From positions 62,001 through 126,000 of the forward strand of contig JAEZLR010000045.1 in NCBI GenBank assembly GCA_023415205.1: a DNA stretch of 64,000 nucleotides, written 5' to 3'. Both the position numbers and the translations under genes were made by a program. Origin of the DNA: Bacillota bacterium. GTDB lineage: Bacteria > Bacillota > Clostridia > DSM-8532. This document shows positions 52,813 to 62,016 of the stretch, one piece after another; the first letter of the stretch is position 1, and every line of letters begins with the position of its first letter. The notes beneath the pieces are model-generated. The model was not told the origin of the DNA and ran no database searches. It saw nothing but the letters and a program-made list of their open reading frames with translations.

Positions 52813-54475
52813 TTTTTTCAACCTGCTTAAAATCCAACTGAATGCAAGATACGGTTTTTCCATGATGCGCTATTCTATGAAAAATGATAAGAAGGCTCTG
52901 TGGAGAGGCATCGGTTTGGGCCTCGTTCTGCTATTGGCCCTTTTAGAGGTTATGGGTCTCTATGTCTTTTTTCTGATTGAGCTTTACAAAGCAGGTGAAG
53001 CCCTTGGAGCCCCCCAGTTTATTCTTACTATGGCGACAGTTGCTGCAGGTCTGCTGATTCTCTTTTTCGGAATTTTCTATATTCTTAGCACTTTGTTTCT
53101 TGCTAAGGACACTGAGCTTCTGGCCTCCCTGCCCGTATCCCAAGAAAGTATATTTACTTCTAAGTTTATGATGGTTCTGATAGGCGAGTATCCTTTTGCT
53201 TTTTTAATTATGCTGCCGCCGGTGATTATTTATGGCGTGAATATGCATAAAGGACCCTTCTACTATCTGTTAGCCCTGCTCGGCACACTGATTCTTCCAT
53301 TAATTCCCTTGATTCTATCTGCCCTGACGTCTCTGATTCTGATGAATGTTGTCAGCCGATCAAAGCGCCGTGATCTGATAACCATCCTAGGCTCCATTGT
53401 CTTTCTAGTGGGTGTGGTTGCCGGACAGAATTATCTTCTTAGCCGAATGCCCTCCAATGGCACTGAGTTTATGCTGGCACTCATACAGAACAGTCAGGAT
53501 TTCATTGCCTTTATGGGGCGCGCCTTTCCTCCATCGGTATGGATTACCCGTATGTTATCCTCCGACGTTTCCGTAGCTCTCTATAACCTTGGGTATCTTC
53601 TATTATCCTCCGCAGTTGCCTTCGTTCTGGTTTACTATTTAGCTTCACGCATCTATACCAGGGGGGCTACAGCGCATCTGGAAACCCGCTCTAAGCAGGG
53701 TAGTAAAAAACTAAATTACAAGTCCTCTTCCCAAATCCTAGCCCTTTTTAAAAATGAATGGCGTATTATCCTCAGAACCCCTATTTATGTGCTGAATTCG
53801 TTGACCTCAGTTATAATGGCTCCTCTCATTCTCATGATGCCCCTGTTTGGAGGGAATTTAGCCAATGATCCGGATATTAAGTTTGTCCTTGATCTTATAA
53901 GAAAAGCCGAAGCACAATCGGGACTTTTGTTAATCCTCTCGGGGGTTGTATCGTTATTTGCCCTGATTAATCCAGCAGTGTCCAGCACCTTTTCCAGAGA
54001 GGGGAAGCAATTTTGGATTCTTAAAAATATACCGGTGGCGCCTGAAATTCAGGTCTATGGTAAGCTATTGGCAGGATACTCCATTTCTTTTCTGGCAGTG
54101 CTACTATCGGTTATTGGCGCCATGATCTCCTTTAAGCTGTCACCTCTTCTGGCGCTGATGGTCATCCTTCTCTGTTCTCTTGCCATGATTCCCGTGAGTG
54201 CCTTAAGCCTATTGATCGATCTGATTCGTCCCAAGCTGGCCTGGAACAATCCACAGGAAGCCATCAAACAGAACATGAATGTTGTTTTAGGCATGCTGGT
54301 AGGGTTTCTTGTGCTATCCCTTTTAGGCGTGCTGGGGTATTTCCTGATAAGCTCAGGGCTTAGCCTTTTTGCACTGTTTGGCGTAATGCTGATTGTTCTC
54401 ATACTGGCCTCGTATTTTTCTGTCATGCTATTAAAGAAAAACGCCCAAAAATTCTATCATAAAATTGAAGCCTAG
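52805..54475 (+). CDS. ABC exporter membrane subunit
   Basis: A permease-like protein of 556 residues with about 12 hydrophobic segments. It contains the LLASLPVSQESIFTSKF and FWILKNIPVAPEIQVYGKL segments typical of the large bacterial ABC-2 exporter subunits found next to YhaQ-like ATPases. ATG 52805 has GGAAG eight bases upstream and overlaps the ATPase stop, giving translational coupling. The second half partly mirrors the first, consistent with a fused two-repeat exporter. The substrate is unknown. Confidence 0.85.
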   Translation: MANFFNLLKIQLNARYGFSMMRYSMKNDKKALWRGIGLGLVLLLALLEVMGLYVFFLIELYKAGEALGAPQFILTMATVAAGLLILFFGIFYILSTLFLAKDTELLASLPVSQESIFTSKFMMVLIGEYPFAFLIMLPPVIIYGVNMHKGPFYYLLALLGTLILPLIPLILSALTSLILMNVVSRSKRRDLITILGSIVFLVGVVAGQNYLLSRMPSNGTEFMLALIQNSQDFIAFMGRAFPPSVWITRMLSSDVSVALYNLGYLLLSSAVAFVLVYYLASRIYTRGATAHLETRSKQGSKKLNYKSSSQILALFKNEWRIILRTPIYVLNSLTSVIMAPLILMMPLFGGNLANDPDIKFVLDLIRKAEAQSGLLLILSGVVSLFALINPAVSSTFSREGKQFWILKNIPVAPEIQVYGKLLAGYSISFLAVLLSVIGAMISFKLSPLLALMVILLCSLAMIPVSALSLLIDLIRPKLAWNNPQEAIKQNMNVVLGMLVGFLVLSLLGVLGYFLISSGLSLFALFGVMLIVLILASYFSVMLLKKNAQKFYHKIEA

Positions 54476-54507
54476 GTAGCTTCTTAAGAACCCTTTGAGC
54501 ACAGAGA

Positions 54508-54543
54508 AAAAGCCATGGAGGGCTTGTACTCCATGGCCTTTTA
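54508..54543. terminator. Bidirectional terminator between ABC exporter and SLH-GH18 gene
   Basis: GCCATGGAG (54512-54520) pairs with CTCCATGGC (54529-54537) around an 8-base loop, with an A tract before and a T tract after; it serves both convergent genes. Confidence 0.85.
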
Positions 54544-54556
54544 ATTCCAACCATTT

Positions 54557-56290
54557 TCAATAATTCTTCATAATTTCATCCCAGATATTAAGCTCAAGGG
54601 TTTTGTCCTGAGAATACTCTGGGATGTTGCCCAGACGCCAGAGAGACAGGCCTCTTATACCAAAGAGCTTAGCCAGCTTGATCTTCTCGGCGATACTTCG
54701 CTGATTCTCATACCAGATCACATTTTGGGTGCCATCCTCATCATCAAAAAACTTTGCATAAGGGTTTTGGCTCAGGTTGGAATAGTTAAGGGTGGCCCCT
54801 TTTGAAAAGCGATCCTTCAACTGCTTGTAGGAGGGGTGGTAGGGGATGCGGTTGATGACTTTCCCCTCCTTCAGCTTCCATTGCACTGAATCCATGGAAA
54901 GCTGGAGCCATATTTTATTTCTGTCCTGTACTCCGGAAACCGGATCGGTAATACTTTTTAGTGCGTAATAAATCTCGTCGAAGGGCGTAACCGGGGTATC
55001 GGTATACCCTATTTGCATTTCTGCCTCGGTTAAAGAGACCGCATCATAATCATGGGCCATGAGGATGACTCTGTCGGCCAATTGACCGATGGTTTTATAG
55101 TCATAACCATCGAAGTAGGATTGGCCGGGCTTTCCTCTGGGATGCACTGCCACATAAAGCTTCTTGCCGGTCTTAGAGAGCTCATCCTTAAGCTCCTTCA
55201 AAAAGGTATTATAGGAGAGCTTAAGGGCTTCACCCTTAAAACCCTCAAAATCGGAAACCAGTCCGTCAAAGCTTGTGTCGTATCCGTGCTTACGGGTAAG
55301 GTTAACCTGATCCACCATGCTTTGGATAACCTGTTTCCTGACCTCAGGGTGTGTTACGATATACTCGGCAAGGGATACCGGCTTTTGGGTGGTTTCATCC
55401 AGTACCGTTTCCTCTTTGATGAAGAACATAAGCTGTCGGGAGAGTCCGCTTGTTTCAGCCTTGGAGACTACGTCTGCGTACCCGGTGGGGATGTAATATT
55501 CGTTTTCTCCGCCGTCAGTGTTTATGACAACCTTCTTATTCAAAGGGTCATATTCCATTCGGGCCCATCCAAAGCTGACCGAGTCCAGGGATGAAAATTT
55601 ATCAAGCTGGCTAGCGGAGCTTATGGCATAAAAGGCATGAAGCTCGCTAAGGGGTGTGTTGAGCTTCTCATACATTCTAATCATCATGACAACCGCCTGT
55701 TCACGGGTTGCGGAATCATTGGGCCCAAATCTGTTCGAGTCAAAGCCTGTGATGATACCCAGATCTTTGCCGAGGGTGATATATCCGTAATTGCGGCTTA
55801 CATCTGAAAACGGCTGGCCCAGAGTATTCAATTGACCAGCAAGGACATCCAGCCCAAGGGTGCGGACAATCATCACGGCCATTTCTTCCCGGGTGATGGG
55901 ATCATCGGGTCGGAAGGTATCACTGTCCTTTTTAATAGCCCCATGAAGAAGGGCCGTCTCGATGGAACTGTAAAACTTCTGGGAAGGACGGTTGTCTAAA
56001 AAGCTTCCTGCTGCCGGTGTTACGGATTCCCAACCCATAAGCCGCACAAGAAAGGTGACAAATTCCCCCCGGCTGATGGTCCTTCCCAAGCCAAATTGGT
56101 TATCTCCAATCCCCTGGGTGATATTCAGTTCTCTTAGGCGATGGACCTGAGCATCCGACCAATGGTTTAAAGGGACATCGTTAAAACGGGTAAGAGCCAC
56201 AATCTTGGTGGGTAATAGTCCGGACATAAGGGTGAAGAAAAGTGTAAAAATCACTAAAAATGTGATGTGTTTTTTTAAGGGCATAATCAT
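54557..56290 (-). CDS. Cell-surface protein with three SLH domains and a GH18-like catalytic domain
   Basis: A 577-residue exported protein. After a signal peptide (ITFLVIFTLFFTLMSGLLP), three SLH repeats (about 35-215: FNDVPLNHWSDAQVHRLREL, RPDDPITREEMAVMIVR and GPNDSATREQAVVMMIR) should bind it to the secondary cell-wall polymer. The C-terminal GH18-like barrel resembles YaaH-type peptidoglycan/chitin hydrolases, with the acidic motif FDGLVSDFEG (catalytic Glu near 348) and VILMAHDYDAV. Two ATGs, six bases apart, are possible; AAAGG is better spaced for the second (56284). It has a good promoter. The substrate, cell wall or chitin-like glycan, is unproven. Confidence 0.87.
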   Translation of the reverse strand: MIMPLKKHITFLVIFTLFFTLMSGLLPTKIVALTRFNDVPLNHWSDAQVHRLRELNITQGIGDNQFGLGRTISRGEFVTFLVRLMGWESVTPAAGSFLDNRPSQKFYSSIETALLHGAIKKDSDTFRPDDPITREEMAVMIVRTLGLDVLAGQLNTLGQPFSDVSRNYGYITLGKDLGIITGFDSNRFGPNDSATREQAVVMMIRMYEKLNTPLSELHAFYAISSASQLDKFSSLDSVSFGWARMEYDPLNKKVVINTDGGENEYYIPTGYADVVSKAETSGLSRQLMFFIKEETVLDETTQKPVSLAEYIVTHPEVRKQVIQSMVDQVNLTRKHGYDTSFDGLVSDFEGFKGEALKLSYNTFLKELKDELSKTGKKLYVAVHPRGKPGQSYFDGYDYKTIGQLADRVILMAHDYDAVSLTEAEMQIGYTDTPVTPFDEIYYALKSITDPVSGVQDRNKIWLQLSMDSVQWKLKEGKVINRIPYHPSYKQLKDRFSKGATLNYSNLSQNPYAKFFDDEDGTQNVIWYENQRSIAEKIKLAKLFGIRGLSLWRLGNIPEYSQDKTLELNIWDEIMKNY

Positions 56291-56320
56291 CCAACCTTTA
56301 CTTTCTCATGGTCATAGAAA

Positions 56321-56349
56321 ATTATATTACAGGGAGAGCTTATTATCAA
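56321..56349 (-). promoter_or_regulatory. Promoter for the SLH-GH18 gene
   Basis: Minus-strand TTGATA (56349-56344), a 17-base spacer and consensus TATAAT (56326-56321). Confidence 0.75.
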
Positions 56350-56457
56350 TTATAGTGCCAACCCAGAGACTTACAATTTATAAAATAACCATAATATTTT
56401 ACCATACTCTATCCGATGAATAAAGGGAGAACATATATGATCTAATGGAGGAGGTCT

Positions 56458-57342
56458 ATGGCAGATCAAGAATTCAAAGCTATCCTGGATAGCTTAAAGC
56501 TATTTGACCGGATGTATGAATCCATTCGTTTGGTAGACCCTGTTCTTAAGCAGGTGCTCAACTATCAGAATAATTCTCTTTGTGAGATGGATGTTTTTTG
56601 TTATACCTACTGGGAGAAGAATGAGATATGTGATAGTTGTATCTCTATGCGGGCCTATCAGGAGAATAAGACCTTCGTGAAGATAGAAAATATGGGGGAT
56701 AGGATTTATCTTGTGACTGCTCTACCTCTGGAATTAATGCATCGCAGCAGAAGGGTGGTTATTGAGCTTCTCAAGGATATCACCCAATGCCTGATTATTG
56801 ATCAGGAGTTGCTCAACAAGAGTCATGAGATCAATTCTCTTAACGATCTTGTTATGAAGGATGCCCTGACAGGCTTGTTTAACAGACGCTATATCAATGA
56901 AAGATTACCGGCAGACCTTATCAATATGACCCTTACCAGCCAATATCTTTCCATCATTATGACAGACATCGATCATTTTAAAATTGTAAACGATAACTAT
57001 GGCCATCTTGCGGGAGATGAGGTTTTAAAGGCCTTTTCAGGGATGCTGCTGTCCTGCCTTAAAAGAGAAAGCGATTGGGTGGGACGTTTTGGAGGCGAGG
57101 AGTTCCTTATATGCCTTCCCGGAGCCAAGCTGGAGAAGGCCCGCGAGATTGCTGAACTGATGCGAGTAAAGGTTGAGAACACGCCAATTAAGGCCCTGGA
57201 ACACACCCTGAGCATCACGGCCAGCTTTGGTGTTTGCTGTATGAAGCCTTCTCAGGAGAAAACCCTGGATACCTATATTGGTTGTGCTGATGATAAGCTC
57301 TATAAGGCCAAGCAAAAGGGTAGAAACAGGGTGGAAGCCTGA
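56458..57342 (+). CDS. Diguanylate cyclase with cysteine-containing PAS-like sensor
   Basis: A soluble cyclase of 294 residues. Residues 1-110 form a PAS-like domain with four cysteines, Cys42, 48, 58 and 61 (C-x5-C-x9-C-x2-C, within LCEMDVFCYTYW and EICDSCISMRAY). A metal, Fe-S or redox role is possible. The GGDEF domain has DALTGLFNRRY, DIDHFKIVNDNYGH and GGEEF at 212-216. The I-site R-E-S-D lies five residues before it, so product inhibition is expected. GGAGGAGG precedes ATG 56458. It is followed by an FMN reductase 65 bases downstream, which would fit a redox theme but is not proof. Confidence 0.9.
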   Translation: MADQEFKAILDSLKLFDRMYESIRLVDPVLKQVLNYQNNSLCEMDVFCYTYWEKNEICDSCISMRAYQENKTFVKIENMGDRIYLVTALPLELMHRSRRVVIELLKDITQCLIIDQELLNKSHEINSLNDLVMKDALTGLFNRRYINERLPADLINMTLTSQYLSIIMTDIDHFKIVNDNYGHLAGDEVLKAFSGMLLSCLKRESDWVGRFGGEEFLICLPGAKLEKAREIAELMRVKVENTPIKALEHTLSITASFGVCCMKPSQEKTLDTYIGCADDKLYKAKQKGRNRVEA

Positions 57343-57407
57343 AATAGCTAATGAAAGGATGCTATCTCTGTCAAATCCAGAGAGAATAGATATAGGTGAG
57401 GTAAACC

Positions 57408-58073
57408 ATGAAAATCCTGTGTATATCAGCTTCCAACACACAGCATATGGGACTCAGTGGCACTTCTGTGAAGACCTGCACCCTTATTGAAAGAATCATT
57501 TTAGAATCCAATGCCAATGTCACGATTGAAACTCTTCCCCTCATGAGCCAGCGTATCAAATTCTGTTTAATGTGCGGGGATTGCAGTGAGGAAGGTCTGT
57601 GTTCTTATGACAAGGATTTCAATGAAATTTATAGCAGGCTTTTAGAGGCAGATTTGGTTTTCTTTGTGGTTCCGCACTATTCACCCCTTCCGTCAAAGCT
57701 GATGGCCATATTTGAAAAAGTCAATGAGATCACCTATGTGAATTGGCTCAAGATTCCCCAATTTGAGTCCCCCTTTAGAGGGAAGGTGGCTGCCATTGTG
57801 GGTCATGGGGGAATGGCCGAGAATACGGAAACCCTGAGGTATTATCACGAGGCGCTCATCAAGCCCATAGCCAATACTTTAAAGGCCTGTGGCTTCACGG
57901 TTGTAGGCCTGAATGAGAGCTTTCCCATGGGTGCTCCCTTTGGGCTTGAGAATGATGCCTGCATCCAGCCCAGAGAGGATATTGTCTTTCCGGATATCCT
58001 TCAAAACTGGGAGCTTATCGAAAAACGCATCCGGCCTCTTGTTGAAAATGGGTTGAAGGCCATTGAACGTTAG
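57408..58073 (+). CDS. NADPH-dependent FMN reductase-like flavoprotein
   Basis: A flavodoxin-fold protein of 221 residues. The FMN phosphate loop region is CISASNTQHMGLSGTSVKT, and a CLMCGDCSEEGLCSYDKDF segment with four cysteines is typical of clostridial iron-sulfur-flavoprotein-like reductases. FVVPHYSPLPSKLM and VGHGGMAENTETL complete the flavin site. The cysteines C-x2-C-x6-C resemble the compact motif that binds [4Fe-4S] in Isf proteins (inference). GGTGAGG precedes the ATG. It is convergent with the permease gene, nine bases away, without a visible terminator. The electron acceptor is unknown. Confidence 0.82.
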   Translation: MKILCISASNTQHMGLSGTSVKTCTLIERIILESNANVTIETLPLMSQRIKFCLMCGDCSEEGLCSYDKDFNEIYSRLLEADLVFFVVPHYSPLPSKLMAIFEKVNEITYVNWLKIPQFESPFRGKVAAIVGHGGMAENTETLRYYHEALIKPIANTLKACGFTVVGLNESFPMGAPFGLENDACIQPREDIVFPDILQNWELIEKRIRPLVENGLKAIER

Positions 58074-58082
58074 AAGGGATGC

Positions 58083-59446
58083 TCAATTCTTATTTACCAT
58101 ACTTTTTATGATGTAAAAGGCCGGAAGGATCAAGAAGGTTTTTAGGGGTAACACCCATTCATAGACGCCCCAAATAACCAAGAGCATGTGGCCTGAAGCA
58201 GCTATCAGAAGAGCCGTCATTCCAATGCGTATATAGGTGCTCAGTCCCACCCTCAGATATTGATTAAGCGTTATCCCCCTGGTTAAGGAAATCAGGGCAG
58301 GTAGCGATAGGCTCATCAGGATGAGATTGATGATGAGAAGGTTGGAAAAGCTTGATTCCAGTGCCGTCGGCTGATACTCATATGAGGCGTTATGCCTCTG
58401 AATACTGTTTTTAGTTCGTTGATATAGAATTCTAGATCAAAGATGTTTTCCTGGGGGAGATAACGGGAGGGAACCCACAGTCGGGGTTCAATGAAGCGGA
58501 GAACAAAAATGACTAGGGCTATACCAACCAAGCTGATTACAAAAAACCGAAGACAAAGGAAAAAATGACGCCGTAGGAAATCTCTCCAATACATATTCTC
58601 GAGGTTGATCTTGACAAAGGAAGCACTTCTTTTCCAGAATCTTATCAGAAGCTTTATCATTTCAAGTGCAAGCCCCAGACCTAAACAAAAAAGTAAGATA
58701 TCCTGAAACTGTGAAAGCATAACAGGCATCTTGTCATAAATAACGATTTGATACGCGCCAACGTCAAGATGAAGCTTTTTGACGAGGATGTCCTCAAGGG
58801 TGCTTTCCTTAAAGTGCTCCTTTGCAAGGGAGGAACTTTGAATCAGAACTGTTTTAAGGGGAAGTTCACTCATCTCCTGGTGGCTTGATAAAGGGACATA
58901 GACTTGTTCCAAGCCATCGGAGCCAAGAAGGGTTACCAGTGAGTCTGGTGGTTTGTACAAACCAATAATGGTATACTCCTTATCGAATATTTGGATGCTG
59001 TTTCCAATGACATTCAGGCTCATAAAAAGCTTACTGGCGAGTGTCTCACTGATAACCGCAACATTTCTTCCCCATTGGTAGGCCTCCTCCGTTATAAAGG
59101 TGCCACTGGTGAGAGTCCATTGGGAGAATAGGGGATAATCGGAATCTGTCAGGGTAACCGTAACCGGGAAAGTCTGAATCCCATTTATAAGATGGCTAGG
59201 AACCTGGGAGGAAAAGGAGATCGTTCCTCCTTGAAACTCTGTCTCCAAGAGCTCTAGATCACCGATCTGCATCAGGGAATCCGAACCGAAAAGCTTGGCT
59301 TGAAGATCAACTCTTTCATAGCTTTCTGATTCACTTAACCGAAAACAGGCATTGAAGGCAGATGCGGCCAAAGAAAATAGAAACAGCAAAGCAAGGGATA
59401 GAGCGGTTTTTCGAAAGGCATACTTATGCATATTTTTTTCGGTCAC
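58083..59446 (-). pseudogene. MacB/FtsX-like ABC permease split by a one-base frameshift
   Basis: Two overlapping frames together encode one permease. From GTG 59446 the first frame gives a signal-anchor helix, a MacB-type extracytoplasmic domain (GRNVAVISETLASKLF, IIGLYKPPDSLVTLLG) and two more helices. It then reads YINELKTVFRG into unlikely sequence and stops at 58317. One base added to the A5 run at 58408-58412 (T on the plus strand) restores a continuous frame through SYEYQPTALESSFSNLLIIN. The restored frame runs through the remaining helices to the stop at 58083, 454 residues in all. It follows the HlyD-like adaptor in the same operon. A base-calling error, recent mutation or slippage are all possible. 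Confidence 0.75.
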
Positions 59447-59452
59447 CTTGTC

Positions 59453-61126
59453 TCACCTCAACTTCACCTGTGCATTATGATATAGGGGTTTAGAGCTTTG
59501 AACGACCAGTTGATCCTCGGGGAGGATTCCGGTAATGGCTGTGTTAAGGTCATCCGATTCAAGGGGGTTGACACTCACCTTTTCAACGAAGTATTCAAGG
59601 CCTAATGCTCCCTGTCTCTCTTTGAGGACATAGACATAATCCATTCCATTCTCTTTGGATATGCAGCGGGTTGGGACTATGAGCTCATACTTTTCACTGG
59701 TTTTAAGGAGGGTGATTTCAACCTCCTGCCCTTCCTCTAGGGGATACTCTCCTTGGGAGATATCCGTTGTAAAAAGGTACATCCCATGCAGAGAAGAGTA
59801 TTTCTTCTCATTAACGAGGCTCTCAAAAATAAAATTATCCTCGCCCTCTATTTTGAGGCCGATCTTATCGCCTTCCTGGATAAGCTCTGCCTGAGCCGGA
59901 TTCATCATCCATTGCACCGATAGCTCGGAGTGGCTTTCAAGAATTTCGAAAAGGACCTGTTGATTGTTACTGATTTCACCGCTTTCCACAGCCACGCTTT
60001 TGATGACACCCTCAGAGGGTGCAGTGATCTGCCCGTCTACAGGGATAGATTTTCTCAAGTTTTCCAACTCCAGGGCTTTTAGCTGGATTTCTGATTTCCT
60101 TTGCTCTAAATTCCGGGAAAAACTATTTTGCTCCAGAACAGCCGCTTCCTGTTTTTTAATCAATTGCTCTTGCTTTTCAGTCAAGGCAACCTCGGCGTTT
60201 TCCAGACTGCTTTGCGCATTAAAAAGGCGTAAACGGTTCTCGGAGCTTTCCTCATAGCTCTCTATAACCTGTCTGAGGTTGTTTTCCTCTTGTGCCAGTG
60301 CTTCTTTAGCTGATGTTATCGCCCCTTCATGAACGGTGATATCTAGGAGGGTATAATTTGCCTTATAGTTTTCCAATTGGTTCCTGAGCTTTTGGTATTG
60401 TAGCTCCAATTGGTTGAGAAGAAGGGTCATCTCATCATAGGATACATTGGGAGGATGTTCAACGAATTGCTCAATCTCCATTTCCTTTACCCTAACGGCA
60501 AGCATCATCTCTTTTACAGTACGGTCGTATTCCTTTTGAGCTCTCTCCGCCTCCAGCTTTTTTTGCTCCAAGAGTTTCTCTTTATCAGATAAATCCTTTT
60601 TTGCTTGCTCCACCCTTTTTGAGGCAGCATCGATATGATCCTGTATATCTTTACTGTAAATGGACCTGATGATGTCAAGGTTCTGTTTCTCTTTATCCAC
60701 CGCCTTTTGTGCCTGAATAATCTCATTTTCGTATTCTGTAGCATCAAAGGCCTTAAAGCTCTCCTGATAGTCCTTAAGATCATTTCGTAACCTTAATAGG
60801 TCGAATTCCTTACTCTTGATTTCCAGTTGAGCTTGGGAGGTATCCACTGATAAAAGTATGGCTCCTTTGGATACGCTATCCCCTTGTCTGACATGAACCT
60901 CCTTGATACCAAGACTTCCAGGAGAGTATATTTTCTTCGTATGTAAGATCTTAACCTCGCCAGAGGCCCGGGTTTCTTTTTGTAGGTAGCCACGGGAAGC
61001 CCGTCGTACTTCAACCTCTGGAAGAAGAAATTGATTAATGGTTTTAGAAAAGAAGGTGAGCAATAAAAGGGTAAGTAAAAAAACAATAGCTGAATGCCTA
61101 ACAATACGCTTTTTGGATTCATTCAT
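59453..61126 (-). CDS. HlyD/MacA-like periplasmic adaptor with long coiled coil
   Basis: A 557-residue membrane-fusion-type protein. One N-terminal transmembrane helix (SAIVFLLTLLLLTFF) is followed by the first lipoyl half-motif (GIKEVHVRQGDSVSKGAILL). A very long coiled coil of about 260 residues (about 105-365), the second lipoyl half (ITAPSEGVIKSVAVESGEI) and beta-barrel domains complete it. In Gram-positive bacteria such adaptors work with MacB-like permeases and their ATPase in export. AGGAGG is seven bases before the ATG. The MacB/FtsX-like permease follows directly; two sugar-type permeases precede it. The coiled coil is longer than in a minimal YknX-type adaptor. Confidence 0.87.
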   Translation of the reverse strand: MNESKKRIVRHSAIVFLLTLLLLTFFSKTINQFLLPEVEVRRASRGYLQKETRASGEVKILHTKKIYSPGSLGIKEVHVRQGDSVSKGAILLSVDTSQAQLEIKSKEFDLLRLRNDLKDYQESFKAFDATEYENEIIQAQKAVDKEKQNLDIIRSIYSKDIQDHIDAASKRVEQAKKDLSDKEKLLEQKKLEAERAQKEYDRTVKEMMLAVRVKEMEIEQFVEHPPNVSYDEMTLLLNQLELQYQKLRNQLENYKANYTLLDITVHEGAITSAKEALAQEENNLRQVIESYEESSENRLRLFNAQSSLENAEVALTEKQEQLIKKQEAAVLEQNSFSRNLEQRKSEIQLKALELENLRKSIPVDGQITAPSEGVIKSVAVESGEISNNQQVLFEILESHSELSVQWMMNPAQAELIQEGDKIGLKIEGEDNFIFESLVNEKKYSSLHGMYLFTTDISQGEYPLEEGQEVEITLLKTSEKYELIVPTRCISKENGMDYVYVLKERQGALGLEYFVEKVSVNPLESDDLNTAITGILPEDQLVVQSSKPLYHNAQVKLR

Positions 61127-61137
61127 AGTTAATCCTC

Positions 61138-62016
61138 CTATTTAAGTCCCGAGTGCTGGATACCTTCTACCAAATAGTCTTCACCATATAAAAAAACCAG
61201 CAGAGAAGGCAGCATGAAAAGTACACCGCAGGCAAAGGCCAAGCCTAACTCGCTGCTATTGATTTGGGAAAGGTAAATAGATAAAGGGTATTTTGCGATA
61301 TCATCAAGAAAAATGAGGGGTTGCTCAACAATGTTCCAATTATCGATGAAGACGAGAATGGCTAAAGAAGCCACGGCGCCCTTGCATTGGGGTAGGATGA
61401 TGTTAAGAAAGGTGAAAAAGTGACCGGCACCATCCATTTTTGCAGCCTCGCAATATTCGTACGGAACCTGCGCCATAAACTGTCTTAAAAGGAAAACCCC
61501 GAAGGTGGAGAATATACCGGGGAGGATGACTGCTGCAAAGGACCCCATAAGATTTATTTGCCTTAATAGGATGAAGTTGGGGACTAGAGTAACCTGAAAG
61601 GGCATCAACATAACAATAATATATGTAAAAAACAAGGGTTCTCTGAAAGGAAACCTCAACTTTGCGAAGGCATAGGCTCCCAATACCGACACAACAATTT
61701 GTCCCATGACAATGGGAACAGTAATAATCACTGAATTCCAAAACATCATGAGAAAGGTAGGCTTCCTCATGAGCACATTGTAATACTGGATAAGACTGAC
61801 CTCATTTGGAATAAGTTTAAAACCAATGCTCCCTTGTATCGGTGCATCTCCATTAATAAAAGCATAGGTCTTAACCACCTCTTTGCTTTCCATCAATGAA
61901 TTACACAGCATAGTGACTATGGGAAAAAGAAGGAGTATGGCTGCCATCATCAGGGTAGTATAAGTAAGGATTTTTCCTATTCTCCGTGTAGGCCTACTTC
62001 TGACACTTAAATTCAT
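61138..62016 (-). CDS. Carbohydrate-type ABC transporter permease (MalG/UgpE family)
   Basis: Importer membrane subunit of 292 residues with six predicted helices. The EAA loop that contacts the ATPase is seen as YEYCEAAKMDGAGHFFTF. ALAYTT-like sequence is replaced here by the N-terminal basic segment RSRPTRRIGKILTYTTLMM. The start overlaps the stop of the partner permease by four bases (ATGA), a mark of coupling. The ligand is unknown; CUT1-type sugars are usual for this family. The ATPase gene is not in view; CUT1 systems often use a shared MsmX-type ATPase encoded elsewhere. Confidence 0.93.
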   Translation of the reverse strand: MNLSVRSRPTRRIGKILTYTTLMMAAILLLFPIVTMLCNSLMESKEVVKTYAFINGDAPIQGSIGFKLIPNEVSLIQYYNVLMRKPTFLMMFWNSVIITVPIVMGQIVVSVLGAYAFAKLRFPFREPLFFTYIIVMLMPFQVTLVPNFILLRQINLMGSFAAVILPGIFSTFGVFLLRQFMAQVPYEYCEAAKMDGAGHFFTFLNIILPQCKGAVASLAILVFIDNWNIVEQPLIFLDDIAKYPLSIYLSQINSSELGLAFACGVLFMLPSLLVFLYGEDYLVEGIQHSGLK

